Assembly (NCBI GenBank): GCA_026724425.1
Contig: JAIUCV010000576.1
Span: 248,001-312,000 of the forward strand
Length of the DNA: 64,000 bases
Direction of reading: 5' to 3'
DNA from: Erythrophleum ivorense
Lineage: Eukaryota > Streptophyta > Magnoliopsida > Fabales > Fabaceae
Part shown: positions 33,901 to 44,327 of the stretch, piece after piece
Layout of the letters: every line of letters starts with the position of its first letter
How positions within the stretch are numbered: position 1 is the first letter of the stretch
Made by a program: the position numbers and the translations under genes
The notes under the pieces: generated by a model
Told to the model about the DNA's origin: nothing
The model's database searches: none
What the model saw: only the letters and a program-made list of their open reading frames with translations

Positions 33901-35306
33901 TCACTTGATGGCTAGACGAGCTTGAGAAGGATGGTTTGAGGAAATGCTGTTCCATTGCTGACCTGAACAGTCACTTTCGTCCCTTCTATTGTAAGCTGAG
34001 CTCTGCGTCTCATCGTCCTGATGTGTTCCATACTCACCATTCCAAGCTTCAGGTTGATCAGAATTAGATGATGTCGGGGACTGAGTAACACGAGCGTTGC
34101 TCCTTTCTCCAGCTTTTTGCTGTGAAACTTCCATGTTTGTTTTCTTTGCAAACCGTCCTCCAGTACCTCTTGGCCTCCTCATAGCATGCTGATGCCGAGA
34201 TTCATGGAGATAAGGCTGTGGAGATTGGAGAACACAGATTAAGAAAAAATGATGCATAAAGCAGTGTGATGATTCGTATTTATTCATGGTTACTCGACAC
34301 TTACCTTTCTGGATTTGATTAGCTTCTTCTCAAGCTCTGCCTTGGCGCGTGCCTGTCTCCGCCTCAAAATCGCCTGGTACTGTTTAGCATTCACGTAAAC
34401 CGGTTCTTGTGCCATCTCAGGAGGCAGTGGCATTCTTGAATGAGGCATCCCACCATATGGAACATAAGCCTGATAGGAGGAAAGTGTTAGCTATCAGAAA
34501 GCCACATGGAAGAACAAATCTTATTACTGCCGCAAAGAAAACTAAATTAAATGCATCTTCTTGTTCTTTCCAGTAAACTACAACCTTAAATCAGAGTTTG
34601 TTATTTATCAAAAATACTTGTACAAATTCACACATCATAAGGCAATTTAGACATCAAATCACCTGTGACTAGTAAAATATTTTAACCCTGCAATCTCATG
34701 TCTCACTCACAACACAATAGCAGCGATGAATCATTAAAAATAGCTGGGAAGTAAAGTCATATACCATTGGATGATGTCCATAGGCTCCCATCATTCCAGC
34801 ATAATATGGATCCTGGTATGGATTTGAAGATGACCATCCCTGCAAGATTCATAACCAGAAAACGAACAATAAGCAACAGTTAGCTCAAAAATTTATTGAA
34901 AGAATTGATATTTATCAGCTAGAACCAAAGATATATTGGCAGATTACAATTGTGTGGCTAACAAGTTGAGGGTGAGGAGATTGCGTCATGCCGGGATGCC
35001 GAAGTTCTTGGTTTTTGTCACTGTAATCACCAGCTGCAAATCGAAATACACTAATTAACAACACTTGGTGAAAAGAATCAGAAACCCTCTGAGAGAACAA
35101 ATCAATGCACCTGATTGAGGAGAGGTTGTGACTTGTGATTCCTTGTTACCATTCTCACAGTTTGATTCAGCTTCCACAATAGAACTTGCATTGCAGGCAG
35201 CAGCAGCACGTTGCCAAGGGTTTATACTATTTATCGACGACGACGATGGTGTATGATGATGCACATTTGAAACGACCTCGTTCCCACAGTCAGATTTTGA
35301 ATGCAT
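33901..35306 (-). CDS. NFYA9: NF-YA9-type CCAAT-box transcription factor subunit (5 coding exons, 278 aa)
   Basis: Coding exons (minus): 35306-35111, 35033-34948, 34839-34765, 34469-34305, 34215-33901. The conserved NF-YA core is at about 141-196. The NF-YB/NF-YC interaction helix is EPVYVNAKQYQAILRRRQAR, then the linker, then the CCAAT-contacting segment PYLHESRHQHAMRRPRGTGGRF. Upstream is a Gln/Ser/Pro-rich activation region with the conserved NPYQDPYY and GAYGHH blocks. The partner subunits are NF-YB and NF-YC in the nucleus. A 5' UTR intron is likely (GTATGT donor near 35631, acceptor CAATTAG near 35330). Expression should be repressed by miR169 through the site just after the stop. The thaliana protein I recall has a few extra N-terminal residues and a longer Ser/Asn-rich stretch; here no in-frame upstream ATG exists. 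Confidence 0.92.
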
Positions 35307-37742
35307 GTCTTCAATTTCCTACTCGGAAGCTAATTGTCAGTGACGAAATTTCAACTGAGCAATCCAATTTGCATTAGATTTAGCAACAAAAATCAATAAG
35401 ATTTAGCAATTTTTTAACACTAAGAACTACACGAAATGATTCGGTAACAAGTAGTGAGCAAAACCCAGAAACGCTCGAAGACGGAATTCACCAAATCGGA
35501 CTGAATTTCGCAGCTTTGAAAAATTGAGGGGAGGGAATAAGAAGAGAAGAGAACAAAACCCTAGAACAAAGGTAGAAAGCAGCTCATGCAATCAAACACG
35601 ATTTTGATGATAATCGAAATTTCGACATACCATTCAATCGGAGAACGATGACACCGTCTCGGAGGCGTCTACGGTGATTGAAGGAGACGCTTCCGCTTGG
35701 AAGAGGAACGATCTGATGAAGTTTCAGTCAGAGGAAGAAGGAAAAAAAAAGCAATTTTATGGAATTGAATTTGATTATTTTATTTTTGTTTTGATCGTCG
35801 TAGGAGTATAAGTTTTGTTCCGTTTTGAATCTCGGCTGCCACGTGCTGCCCACGTGAACGGCGGCAACAATAAAAAAAAAAACTTAAAACTTATTTTATG
35901 GAATATTCGATTCTAAGTGATTGCTGGACCCATAACGGGCTTCAAAGCAATTACAAGGCCCATTATCTGAACGACGGTATTCTCTTTCAACATCTGAAAT
36001 TTTTGTTGTATATCATTTTTCGTTGAGGATTTTGGCGATAAATAAATAAGCAGAAAAGGTGAAAAACTTTACAAAATAATGAAATTTATATCTTATTATA
36101 TATAAAATTGTGTGTTTTGTAGAATTGGAAAATCATTCTATTATTGTACATGCTATCAATTATAACCACAATCATCATTTTAGTGTTTTTTGTTCTTTCT
36201 GTCAAATCTTTATACTCCTTTCTTCATCTCCTTTTTTTAAGCAAAATAGCAAATCAATTAGATGCTAGCTATCATATACAAAGTAAGTCCAATAAGCAAA
36301 AGATACAGCTAAATGTGTACCTTTCTAATTATTATTAAAACTGATTTTATAACCAAAAGATAGATTACTTAAACCCTTGTATTGATTTGTGTAGAGGGTA
36401 AATTAGTCAAGAACTAATTATACTTTCGAAAAAAAAGGAATGAACTTTTATGTACAATTGATGATCAAATAAAGATGTGTTTTTAACCTTTTTGTGAGAA
36501 ATTATGGGAGAAAAAAAGAGAGAGAAAATGATGAGAAAAGCCGCACGAGTAGGCCTCATTGGATTCCCTTAGCAGATGTTATCCTCTGCCTCGAGACTGT
36601 TGTGGCTTTATCCTCTGCCACTAACTCTTCACATATATCTCGGCTCTTTGCTTTCACTAATTTTATAACATTTCTATTTTCTTCTAGTTTATGAAAATTA
36701 GTTTTTAGAATGAAAGTTAAATGAAGTGTGAAAAAAAGTTGAACTTAATTAGGGAATAAAGTGTACAAAAAATAACTAGATTTAACATTTAAATTATTAG
36801 AGCTGAAAAAGGATTATATCGATCTTGATGTAGACAATCTGATGGGATTTATAATTAATGATATCGATCGTGGCCCATTATTTTTACCCAATAAAAAGGG
36901 AATATCAAGAACTACTTTTTCTGGAACTATTATGATAAGAAGTGTGGCATATGCATTTAAAACTTAGTTTATGCGGTGCTGACAAATAGTTCGAGAATCA
37001 CAAATTCAGCGTTGTAAACTTGTAGTTATATGTATGATATATGTCGGTGTTGTTTTAATGTTATTGGACCTAAATCCAGTGAGATGTTTCGGGTAGAAAG
37101 AGACTTTTTCTGTTCAGTAAAACCCAAAGAATATTGTATGATCTGTTAAAGTTTTGTTATGGAAGTTGTGTATCTAAGAACTAAGATCAAGAGCTTCCTA
37201 ATAAAAACCGACTAGCTAAAACTTGGTAATTCAGTTTACCGAATTTGACTGTCAGATGAACGAAGCATATGAACAAACGGTCAATATGATCAAAACTATA
37301 CAGAAAGGGAAAGTCTCAATTTACACCAAAATTAAATTTAAAAAAAAAAAAAACTAAGTTAATAATAGGCCAGAAATTAAAGTCAGTATCAACCTAACAC
37401 ATAGCACTTGGAAAAAAGATAGGCAAGAAAAGTATAAAATAATAAAAGGATTGGGTATCAATTATAGTTTAAACTGTAATTGATTTGAATATACCCTACC
37501 ACAAAACTCTAAACCGACTTCATTCAAATTATCCCCAAAAAAACAAGCGCCAAAAGAACACGGGAAAAGAAAAATCAAAACAAACCAAAATTAGAAACAA
37601 AAAACATCACACGAAAAATTAACAATATACTCTTCGTTATTGTATTAACAAATCAAAGAGCTGAATTCTGAGCACCCTCTTATACTACTTTCTGTATCGA
37701 TCCTATAACCAAAAAAAGAAGAAGCTATCAACTAAAAGTTGT
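35307..37742. other. NF-YA9 5' region and 2-kb non-coding interval
   Basis: About 35320-35740 holds the NF-YA9 5' leader with a probable intron and the core promoter; a CCACGTGCTGCCCACGTG pair of G-box-like elements lies near 35840-35857. Between about 35.9 and 37.7 kb the sequence is AT-rich and I find no gene or clear mobile element. The last few hundred bases are the 3' flank of the SMR-like gene. Confidence 0.5.
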
Positions 37743-38162
37743 TCATCGACCGTGTGCTTTGACAAAGAAGAGCTCTATCTCCGGAGGAGCAAAGAAAATG
37801 ATTTGTCTCCGTCGTAATACGCAGTTCTGTGGGACCCTTTGCTTCTTCGGTGCCGGTGGACACGTCAGCATCTCCGGTATCCTAGACTTCTGAGCTTTCG
37901 GGGTACAACAACCGCCGCCACCACCACCTTCACCTGGTGACGCCAGCACCGCCGGGGAGGGAGAGGGAACATAGTAGTTTGAATCTTGAGGAGAAAACGA
38001 CGTCGTTGAGGAAGAACATGTAGAGACAATACTAGATGTAGATGTATGATCGAGAGTAGTAGTTGTGTTGGTGTTCTTGTGTTGTGGAAGTTGTTTCTTG
38101 AAATGGGTTCTTTTGAGTTTTTTCTCAGCTCGGGTTGGTTTTCTTCCTTTTTTTGATGCCAT
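37743..38162 (-). CDS. SIAMESE-related (SMR)-like cyclin-dependent kinase inhibitor (139 aa)
   Basis: A single-exon 139-residue protein. The N-terminus is strongly basic (MASKKGRKPTRAEKKLKR), a probable nuclear signal. The middle is low-complexity Thr/Ser and then Gly-rich. The C-terminal third carries the SMR signature: IPEMLTCPPAPKKQRVP, followed by a basic segment and IIFFAPPEIELFF, equivalent to the CPPAPRK...FFxPxDIExFF blocks used by SIAMESE proteins to bind CDK/cyclin complexes and promote endoreduplication. It has no introns, like other SMR genes. I do not assign an SMR number. A weaker alternative is an uncharacterised protein that only shares the CPPAP motif. Confidence 0.78.
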   Translation of the reverse strand: MASKKGRKPTRAEKKLKRTHFKKQLPQHKNTNTTTTLDHTSTSSIVSTCSSSTTSFSPQDSNYYVPSPSPAVLASPGEGGGGGGCCTPKAQKSRIPEMLTCPPAPKKQRVPQNCVLRRRQIIFFAPPEIELFFVKAHGR

Positions 38163-41100
38163 CTTTAGACCTAATCAAAAGAGGAGTTTTTTCTCAGCTC
38201 AGGTTAGGTGAGAGGAAGAGAGAGAGAGAAGAAGAAGAAGAGAGTCGTTGCTTATTTGCTTAGTTAGCATATATAGTAAGAGACACGAGTCAAAATCTTA
38301 GTGGAAGTGTCACTTTAAAGTTTATAAATTTTGACTACCTAACGTTTTCACTGAGACGAACAAAGAAAAGCGACGGACTGATTTTTGAAAAGGTGAAAAG
38401 ATTTCCTTTTTTAAGGATCAATTGCATGTAGTTACATGTAAGTCCGACCAACAAAATGGACGGTATATTTTTATTTGCCGTTTTTAAAGACTAAAAGCAT
38501 AAGCATTAACAAGGCTTTGACTAGGTATAAAAAAGTAGAGTAATTTTTTTGTTTTCACCAATCAAAAGAAGAAGAACGAGGAAAACTAAGAAAAAAGAAA
38601 AAAGATAAAAGAAAAAAGAAAAAAGGGATAAGAGATAGTATTGATGAGTGTTTCACTTAAATATTATAATCGTTAATGGAGAATTTTCTTGAGCCACTAT
38701 AATAATCCGGTAAACTAAGAAAAATAAAAGATAAAACACGAATTATTGTGTAAGGTGACATACATGATGTCATAAATTCATGTATACAGTAGTGCCGGTG
38801 CACATACTTGACTGTAAAATTTGGACTTAGTAAAAATTCTTATAAAAAAAAACATAAATGGTGTCGGACGAGAGAGAGTTACACTGACGAGTGACGACCC
38901 CCAAAAAATGTTATATTATTTGGATTTGGATGCACATAGACAGACATAGGACCCGACAGCGACAAACGAGAAAATTGACCTTTTTTCCCCGTTCTAATTA
39001 ATTGTTTTGCTTTTTGAGTAGATGGGGTTACTATTAAGTAATAACTACGTTTTCTTCTACCGTCCAAACAGTTGTGTACAGAATCTGAGTACTAAAATGC
39101 CAATCAACGATCACATAACAGTCATGCCATTTATTACACGCTATTAAGGATACGACATTTTTTTTTGTTCTCGAATACGATTCTTGTATGATATAATAAA
39201 CAGATCTAGATACTGAGATTTGAAGATCTTTAAAAATAAAATGGAGCCCCTACATTTTACATGTATGAAAGGAAAATATAGTTAAGTTAACCCTTTTCAC
39301 AAAAAATATAGTCAAGTTTAAAGGATAACCGAAAGAATAAAATAAAAAAAATAATAAGATAAAGTTAACACAAACTTTGATGGAGGAAGGAAATCACGTG
39401 GACTGACATGCAAATTCAATGTATATAAGTATAAATAAATACATATATGGGTTTATGTACATCCCAACCAACTCTTTCTGGTTTTAGTTGAGGTATGGTT
39501 GTACCAGTATAATTAGTAGTATTAGAAACAACAACGCTAATTTCGTATTAGAAAGCGTGTTTGGCGTCTGATTTGTACTAATAAAAATTAAATTAAACCT
39601 TTTAAAACCCTCCAAAAGTACATGAATATGATGTTGACAAATTAAAAAGTACAAAAATATGCGAGATTGGCTCTTATCATCATGGGATCCTAAACATAGG
39701 ATTCACTATGCAAAGCGGCAATTTAGATTCTCATACCTCTCAAGTGTTCACACAGATAAACGAATTTGTTAGCAAATGGTCATTTTTAAATTCATTACAA
39801 AGCATCTATCATGGCTATTCTAAAGAATGCATGGATGAATCATGAATTGTTATTTTGTTTTAGTTGTTTTATTATTTCAAGATGTTAGTGTTTGTATATT
39901 AATTTACTAGCACTGTATAACGGCTATTGAAAAAATATATTGTTACTCGTTTTTGGCGTTAAAGAAGTATTTTGTTACTTGTAATTTTTAAACGTCTACA
40001 AAAGATGTCTATGAGTAGAGTAATCATAGATGTCTCCAACATAATATAATAGCAATACTAAACTTATTTCTTGTCAAGTATGATTCTACCATTAAAGTTG
40101 ACATTTTGACAATGTTTACAAAAAGAAATACAATTTTTTTATAAAAAAAAAAAACGAAATTACTTGATGTTTGTTTTGAGCAAGCCTTTATCCACTAACA
40201 AATATGTTATTATTATTCTTCAAAATCGGCGGGGCCATCGATTTCGATATGTTAGCAATTACTCAATCTAACCTCACACTGTCATCATCGCTTGATGGCA
40301 CACATAGCATATTGTGGTAATTGCAAATTAGCCTTCGGCCGCTTCCATGACTTTTCAATTATACAGTTTTTCTTTTCAATAACGATATCATCATATATAT
40401 ACCTATGACCAATAGTGGAAGACGGCACACTTGGACTTTGGGTTTGAATTTAGTTGTTTAAAACGAATTAAGAAATTTTATTTCCTAGGGACATAGAAGT
40501 CCCAACAACAACAGTTTGCTTATCGCTACCTAACTATTATGAAATGGCCGAATCAACCGTCGAAGATGACAAAGTTAACGGCACAGTAACAAAAAAAAAA
40601 AAAAAATAGTCATGGCACATTCCACGTTTCCAAGATTCTTTAGCATTGTGGTTCCGATATACTCTATAACTCGGTAATGATTTTGTTTACGTTTGTATCA
40701 TCAGGATTGCTCAATCCGAAAAATCGATATCGTTAAAAGCACCTTTTTCTTTTCTTCTTAATGCAATAATCCCTTTCCAAAGGAATGATATATCAGGAAT
40801 TAAAACAGAAAATAGAATATCTCTGTCCTTCAAAGTGCTAGAAAATACCATGATTGGTAACGGTGGGAATGAGATGATCGGCGGTGTTGGAAAGTTTTTA
40901 GAGATTCTGATTAAAAATTATGTCACGAGAAAGATAGAATAATCGCCGTCTGTGACTAAGAGAATAATGTGTTATTTACAATTTAAACTGTTCAGTTTTT
41001 GCAATTTTTTATACTCTAATAAATTAACCATTCCCAACTAATTCTTTTTTGTCGTACCAGCAACTTTGAATGTCATTGTTCCATAACTTTCAATATAAAT

Positions 41101-41843
41101 AATTATCACTCCCTTCGAATGTGCATAGGAAAAGCAGAATGACAGAGACAAGAGATGTAACTTTAAATTGTATAGACCCAAAGTTTCTCTGCTTGCATAG
41201 TAACATTTCCAAAATCGAATAATTAAATGTTAACAATTATTATGATCCAGCACGTACTTTTTTGTTTTTTGACATAATTGTAATGTCTGCTATAAGTTTT
41301 AAGAAGTGATAGCAGAAGTGAAAAAAAGGCAAGAAAACAACAACGTAACAACTATTCTTTATCATATGTCCAATGGTTTTGTCCCTACCGATTAAATGTC
41401 AAGACAAGAAAATTTATACAGAGAAATGCTCCATACTGTTTATGTTTTCTCACCAAACTAAAACTTCAATGAAGACAAATTGCCTTTTCAATGTATGTTT
41501 ACAAAGAATCCAAACCGATTTTTTTTATCTCTCTCTTCAAGGCTTCTGACGACAATGAGACTTTTTCGGTTTAAACCACATGTCTCACAGAACAAGTGCA
41601 TCAATCAAAAGATTCACAACTTCAGAAAATAAAAAAAGCCTAATGTTACAATTCAACAAGGTTTCTTAAGAGTGATTCAAAAGATCATTTAACACCCATT
41701 TGATTTCAATACAACAGAACGAAACCTAACCAATGGATAAAACTAGTATCCTGACCAGATAGTACATCAAATGCGACGAGATTGTGATCTTCTAACAACC
41801 ATAAGAAAATGGAATGAAAGTACCATGGAATGTGGTGGATCTA
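38163..41843. other. 3.7-kb non-coding interval
   Basis: The SMR-like promoter is at the left end, with a GA-rich leader near 38216-38241. The rest is AT-rich, with short homopolymers and no coding frame with family similarity on either strand. I found no terminal inverted repeats or LTRs by eye. The right end holds the 3' UTR of the double-RRM gene. Confidence 0.5.
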
Positions 41844-42999
41844 TCACCTTCCTCTTGATAGCGCCTCTTCTAACTCTTCAACCGATGAAGGGAACAGTTC
41901 TATGTAACGGCTCCCAAGCGTTTTCCTGTCCTTGACCATCGCAGCTCTCGACTCGTGTGCGCTCCCAAACTCCACAAACGCTTCCCCAGTGGGCCTCCCT
42001 TCACCATTAACAGTAACATGAACAGAATCTTCAGATAGTTCAAAATCTTTGAAGAAGTCTATTATGTCTTCTTTTCCTGCTGAGAACGGCAATCCTCTCA
42101 ATCTCAACACACCTGTATGCTCTGCATTCTCTTTCCCATCGTCGCTCGACCTAGCCCTCTGCACATTTCTGCGAGGCGAATATCCACCGCTTACACCACC
42201 ACCACCTCCTCCTCCTCCTCCTCCTCCTCCTCCACTCCCACCACCACCACCTCCACCAGCACTGCCACCATGGACACGAGATTCCGCAACCTCATTAGCA
42301 ATAGCCTTGTAGTACTCTTGTTTCGTACTCCTGAAAACTTCAACATATCTTCTTCCCATGTTCTGTCTGTTCTTATGGAGCGCGAAATCGACCTGAAGAG
42401 GATAGCCAAGAACGCAGAAGGCTTCCCCGGTGAGCTTGTTGTTCTTGTGAATAAACAAGACATCAACCACATCTAGACCGTGGAAGAACTCTACTACATC
42501 GAGCTCTGCGCAGTCAAAGGGAAGACCACGGAGACGAACCACGGGGAAAGCAGGAGGAGGTGGAGGAGCAACGAATCCATAAGGGTTATACATAAAGCCA
42601 GAACCAGGATGTGGTGCATAGAATGGTCCTGGAGGACCTTGATCTATCATTCTTTGACGCTTAGGTCCCATTTCACGCCCATCAGGACCATCTCCATATC
42701 TACATTCATTCACCACAGCTTAAATCAAAACACTTTCTAGGTTTTATAGTTTCTTCAATTTTGTTTAAAACTCAAAAGCAAGAACCTCCTACACCACTCG
42801 GAGAAATTCCATATCGAAAATTTCCGATCAAATCGAATCATATAAAACTACACCAGGAGCTAAATTGAAGTGATTCATATACGAATTGAGCTCAATAACG
42901 AAAAAACCCTAATTGCGGAAACTTATGAAATCGAAACCATTGACGAACAACAAATCGGAGATAAATCTGAGGCTTTTACGCTTACCCTCTGTAGAACAT
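41844..42999 (-). CDS. hnRNP H/F-type RNA-binding protein with two quasi-RRMs (2 exons, 289 aa)
   Basis: Exons (minus): 42999-42986 (only 14 bp, MFYRG) and 42699-41844. Two RRMs of the hnRNP H/F (GRSF-1-like) class: RRM1 about 57-127 beginning VVRLRGLPFDCAELDVVEFF and RRM2 about 202-275 beginning VLRLRGLPFSAGKEDIIDFF. The RLRGLPF signature replaces normal aromatic RNP residues; such quasi-RRMs bind G-rich RNA. A linker at about 149-178 is almost pure glycine. The N-terminus is Gly/Pro-rich (QGPPGPFYAPHPGSG). It probably acts in nuclear pre-mRNA processing; this is inferred from family only. The 14-bp first coding exon is supported by exact phase match and a GTAAG donor. Confidence 0.9.
42195..42265. 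repeat. Trinucleotide repeat encoding poly-Gly linker
   Basis: Plus strand (CCT)n/(CCA)n, minus strand GGN codons, encode the glycine linker between the two RRMs of the hnRNP H/F-like protein. Pure runs of CCT make it a likely length-variable coding microsatellite. Confidence 0.85.
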
Positions 43000-43336
43000 T
43001 GTCGCCTGCGGAAACTAATCTCCGGTGTCGGCTATCTGGATGATGAATTCGACTGGAACTCTCGGAGGAGCTTCTCTGATTTTGATCAACCTTCGAATTT
43101 CGAATCGTGGCTTGGAAATCGCAGCTCAACGGAAGAGCGTTCCTCTAAATTAACATGTTGAACGGAAAACAACCGAAAAAGGAAAATAAAGCGAAATTTG
43201 GGCTCTTGGGCCTTGGGCCTTGGGCCTTTACACAGTAAGACGATCTTGTGGGATTAACTTCGTGAGGATAATTTTGTGTATAAATAATTACGTAGCAACA
43301 ATATATAAACGTAATCGGAGGATGTGAACAACAAGA

Positions 43337-43418
43337 GTCGCTTTGGCCGAGTGGTTAAGGCGTGTGCCTGCTAAGTACATGGGGTTTCCCCGCGAGAGTT
43401 CGAATCTCTCAGGCGACG
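43337..43418 (+). tRNA. tRNA-Ser (anticodon GCU)
   Basis: 82 nt. The acceptor stem GTCGCTT pairs with AGGCGAC (one G-T pair). The D arm with A box is TGGCCGAGTGG. The anticodon loop CTGCTAA gives GCT at 43370-43372. A long variable arm (TGGGGTTTCCCCG, stem GGGG/CCCC) is diagnostic of class II tRNA-Ser. The T arm with B box is GAGAGTTCGAATCTCTC, followed by the discriminator G. It reads serine codons AGC and AGU. There is no intron. A T10 run follows as Pol III terminator. Confidence 0.97.
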
Positions 43419-43422
43419 AATA

Positions 43423-43432
43423 TTTTTTTTTT
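43423..43432 (+). terminator. RNA polymerase III terminator of tRNA-Ser
   Basis: A run of about ten T residues begins 5 bases after the tRNA 3' end, the normal position for Pol III termination. Confidence 0.85.
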
Positions 43433-43822
43433 GTTGCCACCTTGCCAAAAATATTGCAACTGTTTCAGAAAGTTTCATACAGAACTCCAAATTTCTTTCA
43501 GTTCTTTTATGCTTCACTCACTAGATTTGAATCCTAGTAGTCCAAATGGTCATAATATATCATTAATAATGTACATTTTCAAGTTTTTTTTTGTTTGATT
43601 TTTGTTGTCAGCTATACTTAATAAGATCAATTAATATATTTTTTTTTTTTGGAAAACCATAACTTTTCGATGTTTAAATTTGAAATAGATAAGAAAAGCT
43701 ATTTTGGTTTTATTAGTGGCCCCATATTTTTGATGCTAAAATCTCATGTGACCATATATTTTAATTGATTCAGGATTAAATTTAGCTATGTCCAGAAAAG
43801 AAAATTGTCCACACAAAAGAAT

Positions 43823-43830
43823 TATAAATA
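43823..43830 (+). promoter_or_regulatory. TATA box of the S1/SPH gene
   Basis: TATAAATA lies 53 bp upstream of the ATG at 43884, so transcription would start near 43855 with a short leader of about 25-30 bases. It is a strong consensus match. Confidence 0.7.
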
Positions 43831-43883
43831 CATAACTTCGATGTCCTCATTACTCCAAACAATTATCTTAGATCCAAAACAAA

Positions 43884-44327
43884 ATGAACCCTCTTATAAT
43901 TTTTGTGTTAGTTATTGTTTTACATTTTCGATTAAACGAAGCATGCAAAAATAATACTGTAACAATATACAACAAACTTACTCCGCCGTCCAGGATTCTC
44001 AAAATAAAGTGCTTCTCGGATACAATAGTTATGCGCGAAGAAGAGTTAATAAATGAAGCTGGTCTACGCTTTGTAACAAATAAAACTAGGGATCGATATA
44101 TCATCGACTTTAAAGAGTGGAAGGGTGAATCAAGGAGAACATACAAATGTGATTTGCAGCACGGGCCTAACTTTGAGTATTTCTATAATGTTCAAGTATA
44201 CAGAGGAGCCAGTAAAAAAAAACGATGCGGAGAGACACGTGAATGGTTTGCCAAAACTGATGCAATTTATTTTAGGAAAAATGGTATACAACCAATAGCA
44301 CGCGCGCTTTCATGGCAAAGAAAGTAG
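43884..44327 (+). CDS. Secreted self-incompatibility S1-homologue (SPH) family protein (147 aa)
   Basis: A single-exon gene with a signal peptide (residues 1-20, MNPLIIFVLVIVLHFRLNEA). The mature protein matches the plant self-incompatibility S1 pattern: KNNTVTIYNKLTPPSRILKIKCFSD, then a central segment, YKCDLQHG, FYNVQVYRG, KKKRCGETREWFAKTDAIYF. Four cysteines (about 21, 43, 120 and 132) and the order of the beta-strand segments fit the family. It has the usual small, intronless format of SPH genes, which are numerous, fast-evolving and mostly uncharacterised in Brassicaceae. In poppy the founding member is the stigma S-determinant; no such role can be assumed here. I do not recognise a specific gene name. 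Confidence 0.82.
   Translation: MNPLIIFVLVIVLHFRLNEACKNNTVTIYNKLTPPSRILKIKCFSDTIVMREEELINEAGLRFVTNKTRDRYIIDFKEWKGESRRTYKCDLQHGPNFEYFYNVQVYRGASKKKRCGETREWFAKTDAIYFRKNGIQPIARALSWQRK

Noticed and set aside
36144..36338. 64-aa plus-strand hydrophobic ORF
   Set aside because: Low-complexity AT-rich frame in an intergenic interval; no signal peptide motif followed by a credible mature sequence.
42049..42312. Plus-strand ORF with a long poly-proline stretch
   Set aside because: Antisense to the glycine codons of the hnRNP H/F-like gene; the minus-strand frame has RRM domains and splice support.
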